Positions 1 to 8,141 of a DNA stretch of 11,459 nt are shown here, piece after piece. Origin of the DNA: Euperipatoides rowelli. Taxonomy: Eukaryota > Onychophora > Udeonychophora > Euonychophora > Peripatopsidae. A program made the translations under genes and the position numbers. Below the pieces are notes generated by a model. That model saw only the letters and a program-made list of their open reading frames with translations, searched no databases and was not told the origin of the DNA. The stretch lies in NCBI GenBank assembly GCA_003024985.2, contig PXIH01S0015367.1. The stretch is one strand, 5' to 3'. Each line of letters starts with the position of its first letter. Positions within the stretch are counted from its first letter, which is position 1.

Positions 1-31
1 AATTTTATAATAATTTTTGATTTGAGGATTT

Positions 32-109
32 AAAATGGCGATTCTGAATCGACTTTTGAGTGGAATTGTTAAATTGAAAATGGCGATTTTCAATCGCCAT
101 TGGAGTGGA
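32..109. repeat. Two-copy 45-bp tandem repeat with fold-back second copy
   Basis: The word AAAATGGCGATT begins at 32 and again at 77, and each copy is followed by GAGTGGA (57-63 and 103-109), giving a period of about 45 bp. The second copy contains a perfect 10-bp inverted repeat, AATGGCGATT (79-88) and AATCGCCATT (92-101), with a 3-nt loop. An overlapping 8-bp inverted repeat, ATTGAAAA (73-80) with TTTTCAAT (87-94), uses the same bases. In the first copy the fold-back is degraded. This could be the edge of a repeat family that runs off the left end of the window. I do not recognise the family. Confidence 0.55.
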
Positions 110-760
110 AAGGGTTAAGTATAAAAATCATAAGAAAAAAAACAGCTAAATATTTGAGTTACTCATAAATCAATGTATAACTGGTTGAACTGGTTTGTGC
201 ATACATGTACCTTACCCAGAATACATTGACCTGTTAAAATGTACTTCATATAAACAGATGCAGTATTTCAATAGAAGAATGACTGATATAAATGATAAAG
301 TACCAATGCTGGTCAAAGCTTATTACAATGTTACATAATTATTATTAGTTGTAACTTATAATTCTTGAACATCCAAATGAAATGAAAAAAAAAAAAAAGC
401 ATTTATATTATGGTGATTGAATAAAGAAAATTGTTTCTAATAAGTAAAAACAAAATTAAATCTACTGAAGTTTTAAATGCCCGCTGGTCTGCATCTCTTT
501 TTTACTGTCAATATGAAATTTGGGATTTTATTATGTATTAAAAGACCAGGGATGTTTTAAGAACTTTTGGGGGCCCTTGATATCCTTTTACATGTGGCTC
601 CACATCATGACTAGAACATTATAATTAGCATCAAGATATTCAATACACCAAAGGGAAACAATAAGGACTTTACTAGGGAAAATAAAGGACTTTCTATGAT
701 AGTAATCTCCAAAGCTGGATATTCCTCAAACTACAAATAATTACAAGTAAAATGGTATAA
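110..760. other. AT-rich non-coding stretch
   Basis: I see no gene here. The stretch holds an A14 run (385-398) and a weak direct repeat, in which AATAAGGACTTT near 660 recurs as AATAAAGGACTTT near 682. Neither is assigned a function. Confidence 0.5.
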
Positions 761-829
761 TATTACTGGACATTAGATAATCTGACCTGTATGTATACTC
801 CTCTAGTTTCTAAAATGAAACTTGTCTGC

Positions 830-844
830 AAAAAAAAAAAAAAA
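830..844. repeat. A15 homopolymer
   Basis: An uninterrupted run of 15 A residues. It lies inside two overlapping antisense open frames (about 763-1036) that I regard as chance frames, because neither has a recognisable motif and the plus-strand one reads the run as polylysine. A nearby doubled CCCATGG word (about 919-947) is the only other pattern in this part. Confidence 0.7.
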
Positions 845-1107
845 CATCTAACTTTATTTATATCAGGATATTTACAGTACAAACCACAAAGGAGAATGTG
901 TTCCCTTTTGTTCTTAAGCCCATGGTTGCCATTGGTTGCACCCATGGATAAAACAACACTGAACAGGACAGTCCTTCCCAAATTCAGAATTATGTGTTCT
1001 GCAGACATAATATTAGAGATTGAGAATTTGAGATGAGTACACCAATTAAAAATTTACCATATTTGTTGTCATGTTTTATTATATTAACTCTTGCAACTCT
1101 CCTTACA

Positions 1108-1129
1108 CCCACACCCACCCACCCCACCC
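1108..1129 (-). other. Putative G-quadruplex motif (i-motif on plus strand)
   Basis: The plus strand has five C tracts of 3, 3, 3, 4 and 3 bases separated by ACA, A, A and A. Read on the minus strand this gives five G tracts with loops of one to three bases, which satisfies the usual G3+N1-7 quadruplex rule with unusually short loops. An A9 run and a G8 run (1139-1146) follow directly, so the C-rich and G-rich blocks could alternatively pair as a hairpin. Seen directly: the tracts. Inferred: folding. No promoter or gene is visible next to it. Confidence 0.6.
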
Positions 1130-1149
1130 AAAAAAAAAGGGGGGGGTGA

Positions 1150-1600
1150 AGCAAGGGTAGAGGAGTACGGTGTAGCTTTTCCTTATAAACACATAGTGAA
1201 AATCGGGCAAAAATATTCAGGACTAAAACAAAAATAAAATTTTTTAATTTTATTGCATTTTTTTATTTTTTATTTCATATAAAACTAAAATGTTTTTACA
1301 CAAGTGATCATATTAAGAAAAATTAACATTGATATTTTTTCCTTACATTGTATGATTTTTTATTTTATTTTTTTAATTACATTTTCATAAAGTCCTAAGG
1401 AATACATTAACAAATTTCTACATTTTGTTAACACAGTTGTTGAAATTTATGAACGAGTATGCAGTAAATTCCTTAAATAATATTTAACGAGATAAAAGTA
1501 TAAAAATAGCAATTAAATATGTTTCATATGATGACTTCTATGGATTATTTCCTAGAATTTTGATGACAATAATTTATATTTTAAAACGACTTTAAATACA
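1150..1600. other. AT-rich non-coding stretch
   Basis: Almost entirely A/T with many T4-T7 tracts. I see no open frame, RNA gene or repeat worth naming. Confidence 0.5.
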
Positions 1601-1605
1601 GGAAG

Positions 1606-1637
1606 GGTTAACCTTTGATCTTGTGGTTAACCTTTGA
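1606..1637 (+). repeat. 13-bp direct repeat containing GGTTAACC and CCTTTGA words
   Basis: GGTTAACCTTTGA occurs perfectly at 1606-1618 and 1625-1637 with 6 nt between the copies. Each copy contains the 8-bp palindrome GGTTAACC and a CTTTGA core. The first copy continues as CCTTTGATC, which matches the known TCF/LEF recognition core. A regulatory role is inference only, because no nearby gene is established. Confidence 0.4.
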
Positions 1638-1639
1638 CA

Positions 1640-2300
1640 TGGCAAAGTGTTGACTCTTTGTTTCTAGCTGCCTTGTTATTCAAGGAGTGGGACTATAAAA
1701 CAATGAATGAAAGGGAAACTTCTCTCAGGCTAATGTTAAAAATAATCCTTTAATTTATGGATTGTATATTCGTTTTTTACCATAAAAGAGAAAGGTAGTA
1801 TATAGACAGATCTTAGATCAGAAATAGAGACAGTACAAAGTAAACAATAGAAATTAATATCTTGATTTTCCCCCCAGCACAATTCCTTTACCTAAGAACT
1901 AACCGTGACCTTTGGGGAATAAATACAGTAAATCAATAAATCTGTTCTGAAATCAATAAAATGGTGAAGTGATTACAACTAATTATGTTTGGATGTTTGT
2001 TGGATTTTTTTTTTTTTTTTTTAGTATTGTAATGATGTTATCTTTGTTCTGACTCTTAATGCTCCCAATTAGGTAAAAGAAAATTATTTATATAATCACA
2101 TACATTATTAGGTTTATTTAGGGATGTTTAAAATAAAGTAGCTATATGTTAATGAGGCAATAACAGGATGGGAACATGGATCTAAAAATATTATTTATTA
2201 ATAAACTTTGTATGTTTGCTTGTTTTGTATTTTTTATTTATTTAGGTTTACTGTAGGGCTTATAGGCTAAGTCTAGAAGACTTATTAGAGACGTGTTAAC
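1640..2300. other. AT-rich non-coding stretch with T18 tract
   Basis: I see no gene here. It contains a T18 run (2005-2022) and a short doubled word, AAATCAATAAA, near 1930 and 1951. Several AATAAA hexamers occur, but at this base composition they are expected by chance. Confidence 0.5.
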
Positions 2301-2498
2301 TAATAATTATATACAAAACATAAAGCTAATTCAACAATAATAAAACAAAGAAATACACCAAATCAAAGTAGCCTAAACAACCATCTCAGGCAAAAGGAAG
2401 AGAAGAAGAATATTAATTATTTCTGAGGTGGGCATCCAATGAACATTTAAAACCACAAAATAAGTCTCTATTTATTACATCCGTCTGCAAACCATTCC

Positions 2499-2514
2499 AG
2501 AAGTATATACTTCT
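2499..2514. repeat. Perfect 16-bp palindrome
   Basis: AGAAGTATATACTTCT equals its own reverse complement with no spacer. It sits about 200 bp upstream of a hairpin whose arm also contains an AGAAGATATA word, so the two may be related fold-back sequences. No function is assigned. Confidence 0.6.
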
Positions 2515-2711
2515 ATGAAAGATGGTAGTTTGTCAATGAGTTGTTCTCTATATTTAATAACTATTCTCTAATTATGTAATCTTCTGGAGGACCAACAGAC
2601 AATGTGAATAAGTTGTTTCTATTATCCAGCATGGCCAGTTGTTTCCCCTAAGGAAGCATTGAGTGGGGGATGCAATTCCCTTTAATTTTCTAATATCTTG
2701 TCACATAAGGT

Positions 2712-2774
2712 AAATGTGCTTCAGAAGATATACCACCAACTAATTTGTATATCTTCTGAAGTAGGCCTACATTT
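2712..2774. repeat. Hairpin, 14-bp perfect inner stem
   Basis: CTTCAGAAGATATA (2719-2732) is the exact reverse complement of 2748-2761, around a 15-nt loop. Outside the stem, AAATGT (2712-2717) can pair with ACATTT (2769-2774) across a bulge containing a GTAGGCCTAC palindrome (2761-2770). This may be a small fold-back element or the terminal part of a MITE. No target duplication was found. Confidence 0.55.
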
Positions 2775-2802
2775 CAATCTTTCTGAGATCTCCAACATAT
2801 AG

Positions 2803-3900
2803 TATAAACCTTTTAAATTTAGTCTTAATAATGTTAAGATTGGACATGAACTTTTCCAATATAATAAACTAACGGATACTATACAAAAAATTCACATTAT
2901 AAACAATCCTACTCCTGATTCTGTTCACTTTAACAATGTCAGTAGTAGGCCTAATGACTCCTTTGCTTCTACAACTAACAATACAATACCCATTGTTAAA
3001 TAATCATTTCCTTATAATTCTTTATTAAAAATGATATCCAGTGATAGCAATCTAGTCATTTATCATTCTATTATCAAAATGCTAGCAGTATGCTTAAAAA
3101 CATTGATTTATTACATGAAAATATTTTACTTGATTTTTACTCAGTATTTTTTATTACTGAAACTTGGCTATCTTATAATATGAGACACGCTTATTGCTGG
3201 TAATCTATATATAAATGGCAAAATTTGTATATACGTTTGTATCCAATAATTCTAACCAACTTCTAGAAGTGCCAGAAAGCGGATATTTGGTACGATGATA
3301 GTTTAGCCACTAAAACTGACCAGAATAATCTGAAAACCCCAAATTTCCATGTAGGGGTGAAAATATGGGCCAAAAACTCATTTTAGAGCGCTTCTGGTGA
3401 TAAAAGTATGCAACTTTTACATAGGAAAGGTATTTAGCATATTTTCCAACATGACACAAACACTATAGACAAAAGGGATGTTCTAAAATGGCCGGGCAAT
3501 TCTGCTAGTTATAATATATATAGACAAGATCGGCAATCATTAGGTGGTGTTATAGCTATTATTGTAAATCCAAAATTTAAATCCTACTTGGTTTAGTCTT
3601 CTAAATGTTTGGGGTTAATCTATATTAAAACAAATATTTCTAAATTATATTATTATTTAATTCTTATATATCCCCCCTCCCAAGTTAATATTGAAACTCT
3701 GGATTTGTTACATTCTTAGTTGTCCTTATTATTTCAAAATCATCGACCTATTGATAGTTATTTTATTGGATGATTTTAATCTCCCACTTTATTATATAAA
3801 ATATAATGGTATTAAAGAAAATTTAGCTTTGTATTTTCTTAACATTTTATGTCATTTGTTCTCTGCCAAAAACTCATATTTCCTACTATAAATGGTAACT
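2803..3900 (+). pseudogene. Decayed non-LTR retrotransposon (LINE) endonuclease region, nested insertion
   Basis: This is a broken copy of the apurinic-type endonuclease domain at the N terminus of a LINE ORF2, the enzyme that nicks target DNA before reverse transcription. Three family landmarks are visible. The first is ITETWLSYN from 3153, preceded by NIDLLHENILLDFYS. The second is YNIYRQDRQSLGGVIAI from 3510, followed by a YPPSQVNIETLDLLHS stretch. The third is IVILLDDFNLP at 3754-3786, corresponding to the conserved GDFNLP signature. These lie in different frames and are separated by stops at 3594 and near 3711, by frameshifts near 3099 and between about 3720 and 3754, and by an insertion, so it cannot be functional. 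A stop-bounded frame of 66 codons at 2803-3000 may be its upstream part, but that is uncertain. No reverse transcriptase domain was recognised downstream. The CR1/L2/Jockey-like group fits, but the clade is unresolved. Confidence 0.72.
3214..3502. mobile_element. Insertion of about 290 bp inside the LINE remnant
   Basis: In LINE endonucleases the ETWL and GGGVAI motifs lie only about 20-30 residues apart, but here they are about 370 bp apart. The extra DNA is bounded by similar sequences, TGCTGGTAATCTATATATA (3195-3213) and TGCTAGTTATAATATATAT (3503-3521), which look like a diverged target-site duplication. The insert has no open frame, poly-A tail or clear terminal inverted repeats. A weak inverted similarity is CCAGAAAGCG near 3272 against CGCTTCTGG near 3391. 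Its class is unknown; a SINE or MITE fossil is possible. Confidence 0.5.
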
Positions 3901-4468
3901 TTTAGAGCTTGTTTTTTACTACTTTTTACGTTGATTTGAGGCATGTTCATCAATAGCAAACTTTAATTATTTAAATTATTGAATACTTTTTTGTTAGTCA
4001 TTAAGCTCACGAAATAAACTAGACTGTTCATCATTAGAAAATCTGGTTTATTTCATTCATTTTGTTTCAAGCTTTCTAACCCTGCTCGAGAAGTGGGTTA
4101 CTTAATTTTCAAAATGGTGGGCAAAAAAAAAGTTAATTGCTTCGAATGTGGATTTATGAAAGGGATTGAAAATGTTATGTAAAAACTGAGTGATTACAAT
4201 ATCTTAGATGATGATGTAGTAATAATTTTTCTTTTTAATCATCTGCAATCCTAATCATGAATTTTACATTTTTTTTTTTTTGGGTGGGGGGCAATATATT
4301 GATTTTAAGTATCCCCATAAGAAAGTAATACACAAGTATTTACCTGAAAGGATTAATGCAGTAATTTGAAAATGCCAGTCTTTGTGAAATAGTCTTGGAT
4401 ATTTACATTTTTTTGGCACATTATGCTAATCAGTTAGAATTTCATCTTCACTTGCATTGAAATAATTG
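3900..4468. other. AT-rich stretch downstream of the LINE remnant
   Basis: I could not recognise reverse transcriptase motifs in any frame. The stretch holds a short TAACCC/GGGTTA inverted repeat around CTCGAG (4078-4100) and a T13 run (4269-4281) followed by a G-rich block. Part of it may be further LINE debris too decayed to identify. Confidence 0.4.
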
Positions 4469-4533
4469 TAGACGAACGATCCAAGTTAGCCCTTCTGTGC
4501 TTCTCAGAAGGGCTAACTTGGATCGTTCGTCTA
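4469..4533. repeat. Perfect 29-bp-arm hairpin, 7-nt loop
   Basis: The left arm (4469-4497) begins TAGACGAACGATCC and ends CCCTTCTG. The right arm (4505-4533) is its exact reverse complement, and the loop is TGCTTCT. The arms are about 45% GC in a roughly 30% GC background and have no mismatches. Two flanking bases on each side can extend the stem after a G/T pair. Possible readings are a recent fold-back insertion (a MITE reduced to its termini), or a transcribed hairpin or small-RNA precursor. Perfect arms are unusual for an animal microRNA precursor. No target duplication is obvious. Confidence 0.85.
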
Positions 4534-5184
4534 TAAAATGAAATGTTCATGTGATCAGGTACAAACCAAATTAACAAAATTCACTGAAAAAAAATCTAAT
4601 AATGAACATGCCTATAGTACATGGTGATTATGTTTTCCATTCCGACCATAGCTCGTGTGTTATTTAGGTACCTTTTGCTGGTTTTTCAAATCTTAAATAC
4701 GACAATAAATGTTAATTTTTGATGGATTAAATCAGTGACACTAATGACCAGTTTTATATTATGCTAGTTTAATTAAACTCTGTTAGATTAACACAAATTA
4801 CGTTAGTATGAAATAACTCATCTCTCTCGTGCAGCTTGCACGAGGTGTCAGAAATAAGAGAAAATTTACAGTTATTGATTTTGTACATAAGATATTCTTC
4901 CACAAATATTATGACAATATTTACTGTAACATGTTATACTTAACTTTTAATGACTCACTAAATATGCTGCCCACTAAATACAGTGCTGCCATCACAAGAA
5001 ACATACAACACCAACTCATACAGCCTAAGCCTTTTCTCATTTTCATTCTCGTTATTAACAAGACAATTTAATTCACTTAGCCTTTGCACATCTAACACTC
5101 AGTGTGACTCATTATTCATTTAAATAGTTAACATTACAATCCATAAATCTTGAGTGCTTTACAATACTGTGCATTATTTTTCAG
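4534..5184. other. AT-rich stretch with one small hairpin
   Basis: I see no supported gene. The only clear structure is CTCGTGCA (4826-4833) with TGCACGAG (4837-4844), a perfect 8-bp stem with a 3-nt loop. An open frame of about 80 codons overlaps its right side (4829-5071), starts with GTG and has no recognisable motif. I treat it as chance. Confidence 0.45.
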
Positions 5185-5296
5185 ACTTAATCCGCGTCGG
5201 AATCCGCACCAGAACCGGAATTTGACCCATAATCTCCCTTTCCTATCTACTGACCGCCTTTCGTCTTCCAGTACAGCTCAGAGTTGTCTTAAATAA
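5185..5296 (+). other. GC-richer patch, possible terminal exon
   Basis: A pyrimidine-rich TTATTTTTCAG ends at 5184, a good match to an animal 3' splice site. The following 110 bases are clearly richer in G+C and CpG than the surroundings. One frame from 5186 stays open for 36 codons, rich in Asn, Arg, Ser and Thr, before TAA at 5294. An AATAAA hexamer (5292-5297) overlaps that stop. This is compatible with the last exon of a plus-strand gene, but the peptide resembles nothing I know and no upstream exon was identified. A fragment of a transposable element explains it equally well. Confidence 0.2.
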
Positions 5297-5299
5297 ATC

Positions 5300-7136
5300 T
5301 AACTTATATGGAGATCTTTATTCCATGATATCTTGAATGAGACTAAATGTTTTATCAGACAAGTAAATCGCATCAGTGTTTTTTTAGTCATGCTATTCAA
5401 AACATTAGCTCCTTTAACAGCTACTATTGCAACAAGCTCCATAAATAATTCTAGTTTCATTAATTGTTTGTTTTAACAGGTTTACTTTAATAGTGCTTTT
5501 AGAAAATAACCGCTCCAAGTTTCCCATTGCTAATTAATTGATAATCAGTACAGGGACTTGTTGGAGAAGAATGGTCCCACATCACGATATTACAATTTTC
5601 TTATGCAACAATATAGATAGACTAAACTGTATTTAAACTGAATATTAGTATAGCTGATTTTTATTTCTACATGGAAATACATTTATTTTGCAAGCTAGAA
5701 TGTATTATTTCCCCCAATACACTACGTTTTTAAAATTCATCATATTTTGAATTATCAGGCTATAATAGTACGGCCACTGTTTTTTTTTTAAAGTTAAAAC
5801 ATATTTGAATTAAAATTTCAGATATAGCAAATCATCTGCTTGTTGCACACATACTAATAAAACTGTGAAATTTCCAAGTTCATTAATTCCACAAGAGTTG
5901 TTCTAATTCTTATTCCTATTACCAACAAATGATTAATTTATCTTAATTTAATAGATATTTGGAATCAATGACTTTCTTTTCTGATGAATTGTAAAAAGAA
6001 GACTGATACCGGCAAACTTGTTTCAAATTAATCCATGACTCACTAAGGCAAACATAGGTAAGATGAGAATTTAAAGTTAAAAAAAAAAGATCTTTTTATT
6101 TTATAACAGTAGAAAAAAGAAGAAATAGCTGACAGATATTATCCTTCTCAGTGGCATCATAAAATTTGAAGGTAACATTGTCTGTGTGTGTATTTTTTTT
6201 TTTTTTTAATTTTAGTCTTTGTGTTTAATATGCAGATAAATTTCATTTTAAGTATTTTTCTTCCAGCCTTTTTTTTTTTACAGTGCGGGCTTTCAACTCA
6301 TTGATTGTGGTCAATTTATTTAGCAGATTTTATTTCATTTCATATTTATTTAGTCAAAAGACAAGGTTATTCACATCAGAAAAGCTCTAAACAAAGAGTG
6401 AGCAGCCTACCAAATTACAAGATCATGGTCACAAAAATACACCCAGTAAAAGATATATAATGGTACATACACATTGACATACCGGTACTGTATATACTGT
6501 AGATGTACAGAAGAATACTGTACAATGCCAAATATAGATATAGTAATTTTTTCTTCTAGGGCCACCTGCTCTCCATTAATTATTTGTCAAAATAAGAGTA
6601 ATAATATTGTGTGTTTGTGAGTGTTTCCAATATTTAAAAAGACCATAGTTAATCTAGCTATGATTTTTATATATTTTTCTTATTTTTTTAATTTTATTTA
6701 ATAAACAGTCATAACTTTTTTTTTTTAAGTCATTTAAACTTTTTAAAAACATTCCGGAATTTTGTTATAATAATTTTATTTTACTTCAAGTCATGTGAAT
6801 GTTTTTTTTTTTTCAGCTTTAGTATTCATTAATTATTCAAAGTTTTTAGCTGTTCAAATCTCAAGAGAGTATAATTATCTGTTCTTCATATACAATCAGT
6901 TATGCTTGAACCGTTAGTCTTTCTATATACTGTATAATTATTATTAACAATTCTACTACCAACGTTTTTTAAACCGTACTTCTATGTTCTTAATTGTTTT
7001 AGATTAGTTTTATATAATATTAGGTTGTCAATGCAAGACAGTAATAAGTTATCTATTCAGTACAATTTGGATTGCATAAAATATTCTCCACTCCAAATAA
7101 ATTGTCATAAATTACACAATAATAATTGTCGAATCT
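5300..7136. other. Long AT-rich stretch without a recognisable gene
   Basis: I see no gene, RNA or intact element. Visible items are T tracts at 6193-6207 (T15) and 6269-6279 (T11), the latter running into ACAG like a splice acceptor, and another T run ending in CAG near 6816. Three copies of TACTGTA lie at 6486, 6495 and 6516, beside a TACCGGTA palindrome. Without an open frame downstream, the acceptor-like tracts are not evidence of exons. Confidence 0.5.
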
Positions 7137-7233
7137 AAGGTTTATTTTATCTTGTGATCAGTATTGATAAAGTTTATTCTATTTTATAGTTAGTATTGAT
7201 TAAATATAAGTTTATTTTGTAATCAGTGTTGAT
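7137..7233 (+). repeat. Three-copy 32-bp tandem repeat
   Basis: Three diverged units end in GTATTGAT, GTATTGAT and GTGTTGAT at 7168, 7200 and 7233. Each contains an AAGTTTATT-like start (AAGGTTTATT, AAAGTTTATT, TAAGTTTATT) and a GATCAG/GTTAG/AATCAG middle. The period is about 32 bp. It is a minor AT-rich minisatellite. Confidence 0.55.
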
Positions 7234-7267
7234 CAGAATGCACATGGCTAATTATGTTAGATTCTAC

Positions 7268-7310
7268 ATAATGAGAGATCATGTGACATAGTCACATGAT
7301 CTCCCATTAT
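7268..7310. repeat. Near-perfect 20-bp-arm hairpin, 3-nt loop
   Basis: The left arm (7268-7287) runs ATAATGAGAG then ATCATGTGAC. The right arm (7291-7310) pairs with it at 19 of 20 positions, with an A/C mismatch at 7274/7304. The loop is ATA. The arms carry TCATGTGAC, so two facing CACATG E-box-type words sit beside the loop. It may be a fold-back element, a cruciform-forming site or a symmetric protein-binding site. The sequence alone does not decide. Confidence 0.75.
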
Positions 7311-7420
7311 TGTTTAGAACTAGGTGAAAGAAAACTAACATTGTTGTAAAGGCCTCTCCAACTCATACACTTCATTATTATTAGTTTTCATCTACCATAA
7401 GTGACAGAGCGGATGCAACC

Positions 7421-7521
7421 CTTAAAGGCCCAACTCAGCTATGCATCTCATAATCAAAATTTATATAGACACTATCACTATATGGCTTAGGGCTGTGTCT
7501 CCTATGCTAGCTCAGTTAAAG
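7421..7521. mobile_element. Possible small terminal-inverted-repeat element
   Basis: The left end reads CTTAAAGG then CCCAACTCAGCTATGCA. The right end, read on the minus strand from 7521, is CTTTAACTGAGCTAGCAT. The shared AACTSAGCTA core (7432-7441 and 7506-7515) makes an imperfect inverted pair about 65 bp apart. CTTAAAGG-type ends are common in invertebrate MITEs. No target duplication was established, so this is a weak call. A T17 tract (7581-7597) follows. Confidence 0.25.
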
Positions 7522-7827
7522 TTTTTTTTTAATAGTACAATTCAGAAAACTGGCTTTATTTTAATTTTAGGTTAGTCAGGTTTTTTTTTTTTTTTTTGCT
7601 AAAAGTTTAAGTATTTTGTAAAAGTAAATATTATAAAGTTAATTTCCTTATTTGCTTAACACACATTTATTAACGACTTTGATTGTAATCATATTTTAAT
7701 TTAGTATTGATACAATATCATTTGTAAAGACAAAATTCATTCATTCCATTCAAAAAACAAAAAAAAGAGTGCTAAGCATTAACATCGTTATCAACAACGA
7801 GTTTAGGCCGGCGACACAGAGAGCGAT

Positions 7828-7854
7828 ATGATAACTTGCGTTGCCTCACGATGA
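7828..7854 (+). promoter_or_regulatory. Short upstream ORF overlapping the candidate start
   Basis: ATG at 7828 opens an eight-codon frame that ends in TGA at 7852-7854. That stop overlaps the next ATG (7851-7853) in the arrangement ATGA. If the downstream frame is a real gene, this would be a termination-reinitiation or attenuating uORF. It depends entirely on the neighbouring CDS being real. Confidence 0.25.
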
Positions 7855-8141
7855 CTTTAAAGAACATAGATTGTAATGAGTTCCGCCAAACTCGAAAGTG
7901 CAGTGACTTTACATTGACCTGCATTGACCCACTGTGGTTTTCAGAGGAAATAAATATAGACCCAGCTTTAAAAATTCTTGAATCAACTCGGTTGAAACCA
8001 CGCCCATTTTTTTATACAACATTGCCCAAGTTTAAAAACCATGAGGTAACACTCGTTGTGTATGACACCTACTGTATTTTATTTTTCACCAAATTTCATC
8101 GTGAGTCAACGGCCTTAAGCCTAATATTATTGTTGCATTGA
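7851..8141 (+). CDS. Unrecognised open frame, candidate first coding exon
   Basis: This is the most coding-like stretch in the window. From ATG 7851 (A at -3, a favourable context) the frame stays open for 96 codons to TGA at 8139, in DNA that is richer in G+C and CpG than its surroundings. The first 65 codons are compositionally balanced: charged near the start (NEFRQTRKCSDF), then DPLWFSEEINIDPALKILES, then a basic RLKPRPFFY segment. After that the frame turns hydrophobic. Two splice donor matches lie inside it: GAG|GTAACA at 8045/8046, which would end a 195-nt phase-0 exon just before the composition changes, and ATC|GTGAGT at 8100/8101. I recognise no domain, signal peptide or known family. 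It could be the first exon of a host gene continuing beyond 8141, a pseudogene, or a chance frame. A TTG-initiated extension to 7836 is not preferred. Confidence 0.3.
   Translation: MTLKNIDCNEFRQTRKCSDFTLTCIDPLWFSEEINIDPALKILESTRLKPRPFFYTTLPKFKNHEVTLVVYDTYCILFFTKFHRESTALSLILLLH

Noticed and set aside
763-1036. Two overlapping antisense open frames of 81 codons each
   Set aside because: Neither has a known motif, one reads an A15 tract as polylysine, and two antisense frames over the same bases are not expected to be both real. Chance is the simpler reading.
3691-3891. A 66-residue open frame taken as a standalone gene
   Set aside because: It starts inside a LINE endonuclease remnant and contains the DDFNLP signature. 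It is a fragment of that relic.
4829-5071. An 80-codon open frame starting with GTG
   Set aside because: It has a non-ATG start, no motif and AT-driven residue use, and it overlaps a small hairpin.
5979-6000. CTGATGA as a second hammerhead core
   Set aside because: No GAAA and cleavage triplet follow in the required arrangement.
6261-6300. T11-ACAG followed by a GC-richer bit, like a splice acceptor
   Set aside because: No frame of useful length follows, and T runs ending in CAG are frequent here.
6850-6870. GTTCAAATC resembling a tRNA or SINE B box
   Set aside because: I found no A box or cloverleaf at the required distance upstream.
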